Both the position numbers and the translations under genes were made by a program. Below, in pieces: positions 12,874 through 25,272 of a stretch of 64,000 nucleotides of DNA (position 1 is the first letter of the stretch; every line of letters starts with the position of its first letter). The stretch is from positions 21,130,014 through 21,194,013 of the forward strand of contig OX327699.1 of the NCBI GenBank assembly GCA_946807835.1, given 5' to 3'. The DNA is from Ailanthus altissimus. Taxonomy: Eukaryota; Streptophyta; Magnoliopsida; Sapindales; Simaroubaceae. The notes below the pieces were generated by a model, which saw nothing but the letters and a program-made list of their open reading frames with translations, did no database searches and was not told where the DNA came from.

Positions 12874-14400
12874 TCAAGGGAGAAAAAAACACAAATCAAA
12901 TACTGATATACCACGAATTTAGGGCTATTGTGGTGTCCATGTTAAAGCAAATATGAGAACTAAAACTGTTTACAGCAATCAGGTTAATCCAGATCACTTA
13001 GCAAGTGTCTACCAAGAAAAGAAAGCAGAAAGTATAGTTCATCACGTCTATTTGGCAAGTCTGCATAGAGAAAGAGAGAAATGCAAGAATGGTTCATCGT
13101 TTCAATTACTTCAATGAACTAATTAAATTTTTTATCAAGCAAAACCTTCCCCGCTGTCAGTTATATAGGTAGGGGGTCCGTAGTTGTTCCCATTGCTTCC
13201 AAGTGTCTTCAACTTTTTAGATACATCACAAATACCAGAACATACATGATAACATGATGAAGTGCATATGGAATTTTCATACGCAAAAGTGGACACAACC
13301 AAAAATACAGACCTTGCCACCAAAACATAAAACGATTTTGGTAAATTAATGAAATTGCACAATTTGATTAACCAGCATTCCTTTTAAATCAAGAATATAT
13401 TCAATTATCAAACTGCTGCACAGCCGGAAGGATAAACATCAAAAGTCAAGTCTCCGTATATAATGGTAGTGGCATTTACAGTTACTAACTACCATCAGTT
13501 GCATCACTGAGCCACTACCTTAGAGAATGACTTATGAGGAGAAGTTAATTCTCACTGAAAAAAATGACCAAAATGGCTAAAGAAATTCCTATTTATCCAA
13601 ATTTTCTAATGCAGCAAAATAATTTCCAGCATTGAAACCTTATATTTTCTTAAAGATTATTAACTAAGCAAAGCATGAAACCAAAAATGGAATTACACCA
13701 CGTGCTCTAAATGTAATTAAACTTACCATAGTACTTGTTGTTTAACTTTTGGAAATCTTATTGGAGCCAACGCACTTTGTTTTTCCAACCGATTATGAAA
13801 CACTCTCAAGCCTGTTTCACTTCATTGAAGGGGTTAAAATCTGATACACAAAAAAAAAAAACAAGAGCATTACACCATGATGAGAATCTCAACACAAGAT
13901 CTGAAATTAAGAGATGCCCTGGTACATTACGCAAACTTTTCCAAAAACAACTCTTGAAGTACAATTAAATTAAGCAAGACCGGTTGAAGGAAGATATATA
14001 TAAAAAATAAAAATAAAAATAAAAAGACATAAATTTAACGAAAATTACATGCTAACAAAATTACGATATATGGCAGCTGAGATGTCCAAATCAAGTATAA
14101 TTGTCGCAAGATTAAGAAAAAAGTTAGAAGATCCGATACACGTCGTTTCGAAGTAAAATAAAATGGAGAAAAATCATGCGTATAATTAAAATTACATATA
14201 AATAACAAAATCTTACTCGGGCTTTGAAATTAATCGAAATCTAGATCAAGTAGCGCCTCCTCGAAAAACAGAGACGGAGAAAGGAGCCCTAGTGCGCTCC
14301 ACTCTGAACATAATAAACCCAAATAATTGTGGGTTTTAATCTGAAATAGAAAAATTAGAAGGCTACTGGCTACTGGCTACTGGCTACTCATTTTTATTTT
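12874..14400 (-). other. F-box gene 5' region: likely leader exon and intron
   Basis: On the minus strand a likely untranslated first exon lies near 14310-14220. It is GC-richer than its surroundings and ends at a donor-like CGAGTAAGAT. The sequence between it and 12874 would be intron. An ORF at 13362-13135 has no family resemblance and I do not call it. Four copies of the heptamer GGCTACT occur at about 14361-14388. Confidence 0.45.
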
Positions 14401-14528
14401 ACTTAAAACCCCACGCTTAATCATTTTTATAGTAAAATTACTGTGTAAACAAATATTATTTTTAATGCCATAAAAATCAAACTTTTTTTTTATTTAACAA
14501 AACTCAACCTAACAAAACACGAAGTAAT

Positions 14529-14651
14529 CGGCACACGAGAGTTTAATTAAAGTGGCAAGCCCTTTTTGTAAGTGCACTCCTCTAATTAGAGGTCAGGGAT
14601 TCGAGTCTCCTCTTTTTTATGTTGTAATAATATAGTATACATTTAAAAAAA
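14529..14651 (+). mobile_element. Short tRNA-derived SINE with target-site duplication
   Basis: The unit has a polymerase III B-box-like GGATTCGAGTCTCC near 14597 and an A-box-like AGTGGCAAGC about 45 bp before it. It ends in an A-rich tail. It is flanked by a near-perfect direct repeat: AAAACACGAAGTAAT at 14514-14528 and AAAACACGAAGTGAT at 14652-14666. The repeat plus A-tail is the signature of LINE-mediated insertion. Length is about 120 bp. Confidence 0.8.
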
Positions 14652-14666
14652 AAAACACGAAGTGAT

Positions 14667-17600
14667 TGATTTGGTTGATTAAATAAATTAGTTTGATTAA
14701 ATAAACTAGTTGAGGTTGTTGGGCATAATATGTTTGATAATGCTATTGAGCAATGCACAAAAATAAGAGTCTTATAAATAAATATTTGATACACATATCG
14801 AACAACAGTGTTATACTTCGTTTTATACTTTGATTTTAATCTTTTGAGCATCACCCAATTAATAAATGTTTAATAAAATTATTTATAATTGAGTACATTG
14901 TTCTCGATCAATATTTTTTTATATTGTTTTAAAAAAAAATTGTAATAAAAAGTTGGTGTTATTAAAAAAAAAGATGTATACACGACGAAGATATATTTTT
15001 TTATTGTTTTATTTTGGAGATAGTTTATGTTTGAGTTTGACCAAAAAAAATTGTCACAACAGCCTTTTTTATTTTTATAATAAATAAAGAAAATGAAACT
15101 ATTTTGTTAAAAAAATATAGAATTTGATTTAAATAAAAATTAGCTCTCTATTTTTTTTAATCAATTAACTCCCTAATTTTATTATGTCGATTGAAACTAA
15201 GAAATCGCGGCATAAAGAGTTTCATTGTCGATATTAGAGCCAGAACGAACGGTCAAGATTCAAGAGTCAAAAGTTAACTTTTTCTTTTATAAGAACATCA
15301 ACCGACTTCAAATAACGGAAGATTGTGACACCAGTTGTGTCAAATAACGGACAGCAACACCTTCCAAATTTTGACTTAAATAACATTTAAACTTTTCGAT
15401 TTTAAAAATTATTCCAAAACACACTTTATTTTAAAAAATTATCCTAAAATTACTTTCTTCCGTTAAAAGTTAAAAAAAAGGATAATTTCTGTTACAATTA
15501 CTACAATACTATTTAAAATGTAATTCTTTAAATTTAAACATAATTTACATGACATATAGCAAGCACTATTTAAATCACTTAGTTTGGTTTAGTATATTAC
15601 TATATAATAAATAAAATAAATTATACTTAAATTAAAAAAGATACGTATTATTATATAATTAATTAATTTTATATTTTAATTAAAAAATTATAAAGTAAAT
15701 AAATAAATATAATAAAATGAAGAAAAATAATATTTTACATAATGTTGTTGGCTTATTTTTATATTTTAATTAAATCATATAAAATAATTAAATAAATTTT
15801 AAAAAAAATAAAAAGTACACACAAAAAAAAGTGTCGAACCAACCATTTGCAGTAGTGCCCATCATTGACGTCGATTCTAGAGTTGGCATCAACCACAATC
15901 ATTGAGTCAATTTCAACGATCGAGTTTAAAATATCATGATCGATATGATAGTATAATTATTTTTATAAAAATAAATAAATAAACAAATAAGACAGATGAA
16001 TGTGTTGTTTGTAAAATTGCCATCAAATAATGACGCTTTATAATATACCGTTGCTGCCATGCGAATCACCAATCAAAGATCCGTCCGATGACAATGGTGG
16101 TTCTTAGCAACATAAATGACCATATTAGAATAGTCATTAGTGTTAATTCTTCATTTTATATATTTCATTGCTTATTTAATGAAAATAATCATATTGTCGC
16201 TTAGATTAATAGATTTGTAGTTTAATAATTTTAAAATTGACTCGATTTGTCGTCGTTGATGTTGTTAATGTTGAACAAGCACTATTGCAATAGCCAGCTA
16301 TTACTTTTTATTTATTTCATTTTGTATATTATTTTCACTTATTTTATATGTTTTTTTAATTAGATATACACAATAATTACTAATATTATGTTGTGTGTCC
16401 TCTTAATACGGAAATATACTATATTATCTTTATTGACATCCAACTTAACAAATACTTAAAACAGTGAAAGGTGTTTTAGAGAATTTTTAAAATAGAGGCG
16501 TGTGAGTATCTTGTAGGCCAAGTTTTAGAGGTGTCACCGTCCTTTTTTTCCTTTTTTTTTATTTATAAATATTACAAGTAGGGGAATTATCAATTTCTAC
16601 ATAATTCTCTAATAATCACCATTTTTCCCTTTACAATTTATAAATTAGCTAATCAATTCTTTTTAGGGTGATTGGTCATTTTCAAGTGAAAAAAATAGTA
16701 TCAAGATAGGTGTAAATGATTAATTTTTAATTAAAAAACAAGGAAGCAATTAGGAGAAAATTAATAATTTCTCTTACAGTTATAAGGACCATCCACTCAC
16801 TGTTATTAGATATTTTTCGGGACATAACCTATAAAACTCATACTTTAAAATATTTTGAGGGAATTTTTACTTTTAATATAGGAGTTAGGAGGATTAAACC
16901 TAAATTGAGTCTTTCCTATCACAACTCATACTTTTACCCCTTAGATTACTTTTAATATTTTTTTTTAACATAAGAGTTATTCTATTTCAATTGAAAAAGG
17001 GAGAATTAAATTAAATTATTTTGAGAAAACCTCTATATTTAACGTACGAGTTTCTATGCTTCTCACATCAAGGTCCTAAGCACCAATTATATTTAAATTA
17101 TAAATAATATTACATTTCTCAAATTTGATTATGATAGTTTCCATTATTGATGTGTCAAATATATATTGAACGGTGAATTTTATAAAATTTAAAATTATTT
17201 ATTATATTATTTTACTATTTAATTATTATTTGACATATATTATTTGATATATCGCTTAAAATAAAAAAGACATTGAAATTAGAATTAAAAAAAATGCAGT
17301 ATTACTCTTAAATTATAAAGTAGTTGGCAATAAGAGCACATTTAAATCATGCGCCTGTACTCTATTATTGATGAATTCCCCGGTATTTTTAATGTTACTC
17401 ATTTACCTATAGTTGTTTTAAATTATATAAAAAAATTCGAAGTATACATATATATATATATAAGGAATTTGTAAATTATTGTATTGTGATGTTGCATTTT
17501 ACTATTTTTTCTATTTTTTTTAATAAGTACCAATATCTAATTGGTATCGTCTAGAGAACACAATAATACCAACAAATTAACAAAAGATTTTGAATAATTT

Positions 17601-18089
17601 AAAATAATAACAGATTGCGAGAGAATTGTGGAACTACCATCAAGTAAATGGTTAGTACAATTATAATAATGAAGAAGAAGGATACGTTGAGTCAATTGTC
17701 TCGCATTAGCTAACAAAGGAAACGTTTGGGGTACAAAAATAGGATTATCTTCGTTCATTATATTAGTTCTTTTAATTAAACACTTAAAATTAGGTTTTTA
17801 ATAAGTGGTATTAAAATTAAACTCTTGTAAATAAAATATGGATGAATTTATTATGTTGAATGAAACGATGGAGTTGCCTATTATTATTGAAGCAGATGAA
17901 ATATAGATGAACCCACTACGTCAAATGAATTGATATGCGCTGCCTCCAATTATTATAAATTATTTTTTTAAAAGGGAGAATTATTGAGTGACATATTTCA
18001 CATTATTAAAAAAGATGCTAGTTTGATTAAAATATATTAATTTTTTATCAATGAAGAATTATATAGTAAGTTATTTCATATTAATTAAA
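14667..18089. other. AT-rich intergenic desert
   Basis: No gene. Long runs of A and T dominate. A minus-strand frame at 17537-17758 has no family resemblance. Slightly more complex text at 15180-15360 and 15840-16110 may be decayed transposon sequence. Confidence 0.55.
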
Positions 18090-19315
18090 AAAGAAAAATA
18101 TCATTTTCGTATTTAATTTTATTGATATATACTAATTTAGTCCTTCATTTTTTAATATATATCACGTTAATTTTTGTTGTTAAAAAAATTATGTTAAATG
18201 ATTGTTGTTCAAGGATAATATAATACTTTTGCTCTTTCTCATTAAAATTACTAAAATATTAGTTTAAAATGTCAAAAAGACAAGTTCATTAATTACATGA
18301 TAAATAAAATTAAAATAAATAAAATATTTAAAAAATATAATAAATAGCACGTCTCATATGATAAATTATCATATAATTAATTTATATTTTTAATAAATAT
18401 ATATATCTTGAAGGAATAAATATTTTTAAAAATAAATTAATAAATATATATTTTTAATAAAAGAATACGTACATAATATAATTAGTTGCACATGACACGT
18501 GTCACATATAATTAGTATATATTTTTAATAAATATTTTTAAAAATAAAATAAATAATTAATAATTAAAATATTTACTATCAACTGTTGCTGAAAAATGGC
18601 GACCAACTGACCATTATTTTTCGACGATGGTAGGGTACTAATAAATGCCAAAATTTACATAATTAAACTTTATTTTTTATAATCTACATAATGGTGGAGG
18701 TTATTTTTTACAAAATAAAAGAGTAAAAAATTGTAAAAAATGACGGGGAGGGGCGATGATTACCACCACCCACTATTAAACGGAGGGGCAATGATTTGTA
18801 CCGCCCCCTCTATGAATAAGTCTACTGTTGATTTATCCATAGGTGGGGGCGGTGCAAATCACCATCCCTTGTTTGACAACGAGTAGCAATGGTCACTATC
18901 TCTCCCTACCATGTTTTTTTAAAAAAAAAATAATCCAACAATTGTGTAGACAAAAAAAAATAGAGTTTAGCAATGTAAAATTTAATAATTTTTATCGTTG
19001 AAGAACAGTGGCTGACGACCAGCCAATCATTGTTTTTTACTACAGTGATAATTTTATTTTTAATTTTAATTTAAAAATATTTAATATAAATATAAAATAA
19101 TTACATGATGACATGTGTCATGATGATTGGTGGATATTTGACTATAGGATATTACGATAAAAGCAGAAAAAAAAATTATTTAACAAGATTTTTTTTAGAC
19201 TAACGTAATATATATTAAAAAAAAGAAGATTAAATTGATATATATATATATCAATAAAATTAGGGATGAAAATGATAATTTTTTTTTTAAAAAAAAAACA
19301 ATTTGGTTAAAAAAG
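18090..19315. mobile_element. Large foldback or MITE-like element
   Basis: The outer ends are inverted repeats. AATTTTATTGATATATAC with CTTCATTTTTTAATATATAT at 18115-18170 is mirrored by the complement of 19205-19265. Inside, CATGACACGTGTCAC near 18492 pairs with TGACATGTGTCATG near 19109. The centre, about 18784-18870, is a GC-rich hairpin (AGGGGCAATGATTTGTACCG against CGGTGCAAATCACCATCCC). Arms are unequal because the left one seems to have gained about 240 bp. No coding capacity. The element is non-autonomous and exact ends are unresolved. Confidence 0.7.
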
Positions 19316-20400
19316 CTACTCTTTTAGATTTATAAGATAATTAATATACCTATTACATTAGTCTTTTGAATTAGTTAAGTGTATTCTATATCCAACCTCA
19401 AACAATACATACATATAAACACACACACATATATATAGGTCGTTACAAATAGCACATTCAAGCAACCTTCTCATTTGTACAATTTTACACGACAAGGGAG
19501 CTGCATAATTCTAGCATTTTCACTTCCGTTCTCCGGAAAGGATGGAAATGTTGCTAGCTATAACTTGCTAATTTTACAAGAAATTCTTTCATACATTTAT
19601 TTATTAATATGAACAAACCGAACACGTACCCGACCAAAAACCACAAGGAACCAAATAATGTTTGAGTTCATCGGTATGTTTTCTCATGCAAAAATATGAC
19701 ACGTGTAAACATCTTATTTTATGATAGGTTAACAAACTATAACAAAGATAAATGAAGTAAGTGTTGACAAAATTGGCTTCAAATTGCTAAATCTCTTTCG
19801 AATATCTTTCTCTCACTCAACGAAATACCAGATAAGATTACCACTAAAAAAAAATAAAAATTACCAGATAAGGTATTCATCCAAAAATCTCAGCCTGAAA
19901 ATTAAATGTGCATATACTGAATGAATTAGCACCCATTAATTCTGACACATAGTCTATCATTCTAGTGTACAACTTGTAATTTTCTTCGCCGATTGTTTTG
20001 GTTGCATGACGATCAACGTGAAGTTACGTTGCTTGTTGAAGTTACATGGATTGCGGTATGGTCCTTATCAACTTTGATTTAACTTCAAAATAGTCAATCA
20101 AACCGAACCTAACTCGTTGAGAAATTTGTGATTGGAACAAACGAGATTGATTATGATTCATGTATAACCGAAGATTATAGATATATAGTTTGACTTTTGT
20201 TTCCGTACCTTCACCGCCAAATTTCTGCATTCATAACTTCCTATATAAAGTCCAAGTCAATATGCTAGCTGTCTATACGATCAATATTTTTTTTCTATCT
20301 TTTCCACCTAAAAGATTTCATTTTGATTACAAATTTCGAGTGCATGGTGATCTTTACAAATCAAGAAGGTGCTGATTTGGGTGAATCATACAACTCTAGA
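19316..20400. promoter_or_regulatory. Upstream region of the 5-phosphatase gene
   Basis: No ORF of interest. The last part, about 20230-20400, reads like a transcribed leader: it is less AT-rich and contains TATATAAAG near 20242. This would be the promoter and 5' UTR, but the transcription start cannot be fixed by eye. Confidence 0.4.
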
Positions 20401-22848
20401 ATGGGAAATTTCATCGGAGTTCGTGCTTTTAAAGGGTACTTTGTTGTTTCCTCTCCTTGATTATGTTCTAGATTGGCGTCTCTACTCTCTAATTTTCATT
20501 ACCATTCTTTCTTCTTTTCATTGATCAACGCAAACAATTAGTTTTGTTTTAATAATGGTAAGTAATTTTTTCTTAAAAATTTTGTGAAACTCGCAGAGGA
20601 GGAATCGAGATGAAGAGAAAACAAATGGAGTCGATCAACAACCACGTCATTGCTCACGAAGGAATACAGACTGTAGATGTCGAGAATCATTGCAACTTCT
20701 CAAGAAACTCGGACCTCTGCGTTTGCATAGTCACTTGGAACATGAATGGACAAGTCCGTTAAACCTAAAAAAACACAGGGTTTATATATAGAGAGAGATC
20801 TTATAAATATATAATTGCTATAATGAAATTCCTTTTTTTTTTGTGAAGGTTTCTTACGAAGACTTGGTGGAGTTGATTGGAAGTAAGCGCAAGTTTGATC
20901 TACTGGTAGTTGGCTTCCAAGAGGTGCCTCGCAAAAACATTGCTCGATTGCTGCAGAGAGCTCTTGCTGAAACTCATGTGTAAGGATCCACTTCTTCTTT
21001 CTCTTTGATTACGTCCTTGTTATTCTTCTCAGCTCCTATTTTTTGTAATACTGGTGCAAGAGAAAATGAAGAACAACGTAGCCAACTTGTTATATTAAAA
21101 CCGTAGAGCACATCGTGTGCATATATATTCATATGTAATCTTCCATGAACTTCACGTGTCTTATCAATTATGAAACATGAAATTTGCTATTGTTAATTTG
21201 CTGATAATATATCTGACTGGCACCTTCTTTTCCTTTAATCTTCATAGACTTTAGTACTACTTCTTGTTTGAACTAGTTCATTACCCCCATTATCATTTGC
21301 GTTTTATTGTTTCTATATAAATATTTACCCTAGTAATTATAAGGTTGCCACTAATGTTTTTGTTTGAACATGAAGGCTCTTCGGAAAAGCCATCATGCAA
21401 TCGCTGCAGTTGTATGTATTTGGGCCAAAGAACTCAGAGATGTTCATCAAAGGTACGTCGTTGTGGGGGATGTATATAGAAGACTCTATCTAAATTACTT
21501 TATAAATAAGCTTTAACTTACAATATTTTGTTCGTAATTATTATTATTTTTTGTAGAATTAAAGGTGGATAAGTATTCTGTTGGGGGCTGTGGAGGGTTA
21601 ATAAGGAGAAAGAAAGGGGCCGTGGCAGTCCGTATTAATTACAAAGGAATAACAATGGTGTATATATCTTGCCATCTCTCAGGTAAACCCTAGTTTTTTC
21701 CCATCTCTCTTTCATTCCCATCACAAGATAAAGTCTATATCCAGCGCCCGACAGTTCACGTAACTCTTACCCATAATTTCCATTTTTTATAAATCGAGTC
21801 CAAATTAATAATCTGTACTTTGACAAGTATAATAGGAACAATTTTTTTTATAATATATATATATATATATATATATTCTTTTGAATTTCTGTATAAAGAA
21901 TGCAAATGGTAAGTCGTATGCGTGACGTCAATTAATTACTGCAAATGACCAATCGAATAAAATGCAGCATGTTTGTGAGACAACAAGTGAGTCCTGATAG
22001 TAAAAAATATATAATAGAAAAAAAAAGAGTAGATTACTTGTTACTAGTCTGAAATGTAAAATACTTTCTGTGCATGTAAGAATCCAGCATTAGATGATCA
22101 ACTTTTAAAAAATTAATTTGCTAATCCCATTTTGATTTTGTAAAACTATTAAATATGCATGCAGCCCATGCTCGTAACGTAGAAGAGAGAAATTCTCAAT
22201 TCAGGGACATATCGCAATCTCTTTTCTCAAGGAATGGAAACCCTTATGCTAGGCCACCCCAGGTCACAGTTTGGTTGGGAGATCTCAATTACAGGATTCA
22301 AGGGATTAATACGCACCCTGTTAGAAATATAATACAGAAAGATCTTCAACAGGTAATTACTTATCCACTTATTTATTATTCATCGTTATCACTCATTTTT
22401 CTGAATTAAACACCCTTCATTCAGATGCTAACGAGTCAAGATCAACTCCTGCAAGAGGCTGAAAGGGGGCAAATCTTCAATGGTTACCGCGAGGGTTCGC
22501 TCACATTCAAACCAACTTACAAGTATGATGTTGGAAGTAGCGACTATGATACAAGTTACAAGGTATTACTATTGATCAATTCTCTTTAATTAATTTACTA
22601 ATTTATTTTAGTTTTACTGATCAATAGTATACTGATACATATCTTTTTTAATAATTTTTTTCCTTTATTAGGTGCGAGTTCCATCATGGACAGACAGGAT
22701 CTTGTTCAAGATTAAAGATCCCGATCAAATTAATGCGAGTTTACATTGTTATGAATCAATTGACGACATTTACAGTTCCGATCATAAGCCAGTCAAAGCT
22801 CACCTTTGCTTGACAGTTACCAAACCGTCATCAACTACCGGCAGATAA
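20401..22848 (+). CDS. Type I inositol polyphosphate 5-phosphatase, 5PTase11-like
   Basis: Removes the 5-phosphate from inositol phosphates or phosphoinositides. Eight exons (20401-20435, 20597-20753, 20849-20979, 21376-21452, 21557-21682, 22165-22352, 22425-22562, 22672-22848) join to 342 residues. Catalytic signatures are present: VTWNMNG near the N-terminus, VWLGDLNYRI, PSWTDRILFK and SDHKPV. The protein is short, with no WD40 or other added domain, as in Arabidopsis 5PTase11 (At1g47510), a phosphoinositide-preferring enzyme. The start is a choice. The 20401 ATG gives an MGNFIG terminus, a possible N-myristoylation site, through a weak donor. A strong donor at 20559 (ATG then GTAAGT) would instead make translation begin at 20610, giving 326 residues. 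All exons from 20610 on are firm. Confidence 0.9.
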
Positions 22849-24339
22849 TTTAACCACACTCAATTACATATATACTTGATAGAATAATATTACATTTTTT
22901 TAAAATAGTATCTCAAATTTTTATTTTAAATTATATGTTAAATAATTATTGAATGGTAAAATAGTATAGTGAATAATTTATAAATTTATTATTTAATAAA
23001 TATTTAAAATATTAATTTGAGATAAAAAAAAATTAGAATATTTTTTAAAATGTATAACACTTGATTATTAATTGTGAAATATTTTCCTGCACACGCCGAA
23101 TTTTGTAAATGATTAATTGATAAATTATTATTTATTTATGTATTTTTTGGAGTGCATTTTGCACTTTCTTCACCTTTGCAATTGGAGAAAAAAAAAGTCA
23201 TCGATGGATAAATAAGAGAGTGTTGGGATCTTTTTGTGGTCATTGACATTGGGGTTTGGGAGACTTTTCCCTTTTTTTGAAACTCAAATAAATTTAAAAG
23301 AGAATAAAGTAGTTTCACCTAAACCGCGTTGTTGACGTTGACTGATTCAGCTCATTTGTATTCTATCATTTAGTAAGAAGGTATGTCAGTCTTAAACCCA
23401 CCCTGTGACCGAATAGTGATTTTTGTATGAGCTCGGTTTATAGCCCACTGCGTAATTGATTGGTTCGAGCCGTTTGATTTGTGCCGTGAGCGTCACACGT
23501 TTTGATCTAATTTTCAAATTTTGAATTTAAGTTTAACAATTAATTATATCACCCCTCCCCCCAATTTATGTATATTTATTAAAGTCAAGTACATAAGATA
23601 ATATTTATTTATTAAATATTATAATCCAAACTTTGCATGTTCCATCATTAATTTTGCGTAAATTTTATTTATTATTAAAAAGTAATGTTAGATATTTAAA
23701 ATTTTATATTTTAAAAATGATATATTAAATAAATATAAAATAATAAAATAATAAAATAATTAAAATTATTTATTATAATTAATATTTATTTAACACATTA
23801 ATTTTAAATTTTAATTTAAAATACTTAACATTATTTATTACTAAATATAAATAAGTCACAACAACAAAGAATTCTTTTGATTAACGAGGAACACGGACTA
23901 TTTCCTATTTCCTAATACAAGAAAAAGCCTCTTCGCGATCTCTTGCTTTTTCTTTCATGATTTTTTAAACACACACCTTCGTAATAAAAGAAGCCAAATT
24001 TCGCAAAAAGAGAAAAATATTCTTCTTTTTGCCTTTTGTTTGTAGCCGCTGGGAGATAATTGGAATCTTTTTACTAAAGCAGATAATATTTTTTATCAAG
24101 TTCCTGCAGATATTCACTTCTTTTTTCTTTTTTTTTCCTCTGTTGTAGACTTTGACATTACAAAGATTTCAAGTTCTAATTTTCTGTCGATAAAAAAAAA
24201 AAAGTTCCAATTTTCTGATCTTGCGCTGGATTGAACTTTTTCTATTTTTAGTACTTTACGTTTAAAAATTATAAAACTCCCCACGTCAAGTCGCTTCATC
24301 TGAACACCTACAGTCAGCTAGCATTATTGTATGTCTGTA

Positions 24340-24385
<46 letters not shown>

Positions 24386-24560
24386 CAAAAATCATAAAAA
24401 TAAAAGTAAAAGCAAAAGACAAAAAAAAAAATGACTTTCGTCTTTCTTTTACGCTTTTCTTCAAAGATCCTTTGTTTGGGTCTTCTTGTTGAAGAATTAA
24501 GAGGACCCCGCATGCCCTTTCAAAAACCCAACGGGGTTTGATGATTCTTAGTCAATCCCT
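22849..24560. other. Spacer between 5-phosphatase and DA1-like genes
   Basis: AT-rich, no gene. The first 200 bases are probable 3' UTR. A TA microsatellite of about 40 bp at 24342-24382 lies roughly 200-450 bp before the likely DA1 leader. A minus-strand frame at 23136-23318 and others are chance frames. A GGTTCGAGCC at about 23461 resembles a tRNA B box, but no tRNA fold surrounds it. Confidence 0.5.
24342..24382. repeat. TA microsatellite
   Basis: About 20 TA units upstream of the DA1-like leader exon. Similar shorter runs occur at 21852-21876 (within a 5-phosphatase intron), 44803-44822, 45049-45077 and 62060-62094. Confidence 0.95.
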
Positions 24561-24569
24561 TTTGGGTTA

Positions 24570-24833
24570 TAAATTAAACACGATGTATCTTATTTATGCT
24601 TTTCACGTCTTCTCAAAATTCGCCCCTTGAATTTGCTTATAATTCAAGTACCCTTGCCACCTCCTTTCTTTGCGTATTTGTTTTCCGTTTCTTGTGAAAT
24701 TCTTTGTAAATAATTTTATAATGATCTTTGTGTTGGTCTGATATGTTCTCGATTCTGGTTAAAGGGGTCTCTCATCTTCTTTGTTTCCAGCAGAGTGTCA
24801 TTGCTGCTGCTGAAGGCTCTTGATTTGTCAGGG
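24570..24833 (+). promoter_or_regulatory. Probable untranslated leader exon of the DA1-like gene
   Basis: Pyrimidine-rich text ending at 24833 with a strong donor (CAGGG then GTGAGT). A matching acceptor ends at about 25231 (TTTGTATGCAG), leaving about 40 nt of leader before the ATG at 25273. The upstream limit is a guess. Confidence 0.5.
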
Positions 24834-25272
24834 GTGAGTCATTTCTCCACTATTTTGATTCTTAATGCTTTTCTTTTAGAACCTGTAAGAAAACGTTACA
24901 TGTCGTGAATTTGCTGGGCATAGTGCCCTGGAAATAATCTCTTATGTCTCCCCATCTCTTATATAATCTTAATGTTGAGCTGGTGAGAACCTTTTGATGT
25001 TTTGTCATTCTTTCTTAGCTTAGACAATGCCTGGTCGGTGATATATTTTGCTGCTTGTTATACTTTTATTTGGTATGCTTATTAAATAGAAATGCAGTGG
25101 ATATGGTTACCTAAATCCAGGAATTCATGGTGCATTGTTCAATATTTGTCAAGTAACTATGTTCCCCTTTTTGTTTTTATTGTCAATGTTTTTCTTGTTT
25201 ATTTTGATTTTACCGACTGCTTTGTATGCAGGTAAAAACTTCATCGACTATGAACGAGTAACATTGTACATC

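Noticed and set aside
23455..23480. tRNA-like B box GGTTCGAGCC
   Set aside because: No acceptor stem or anticodon arm can be drawn around it.
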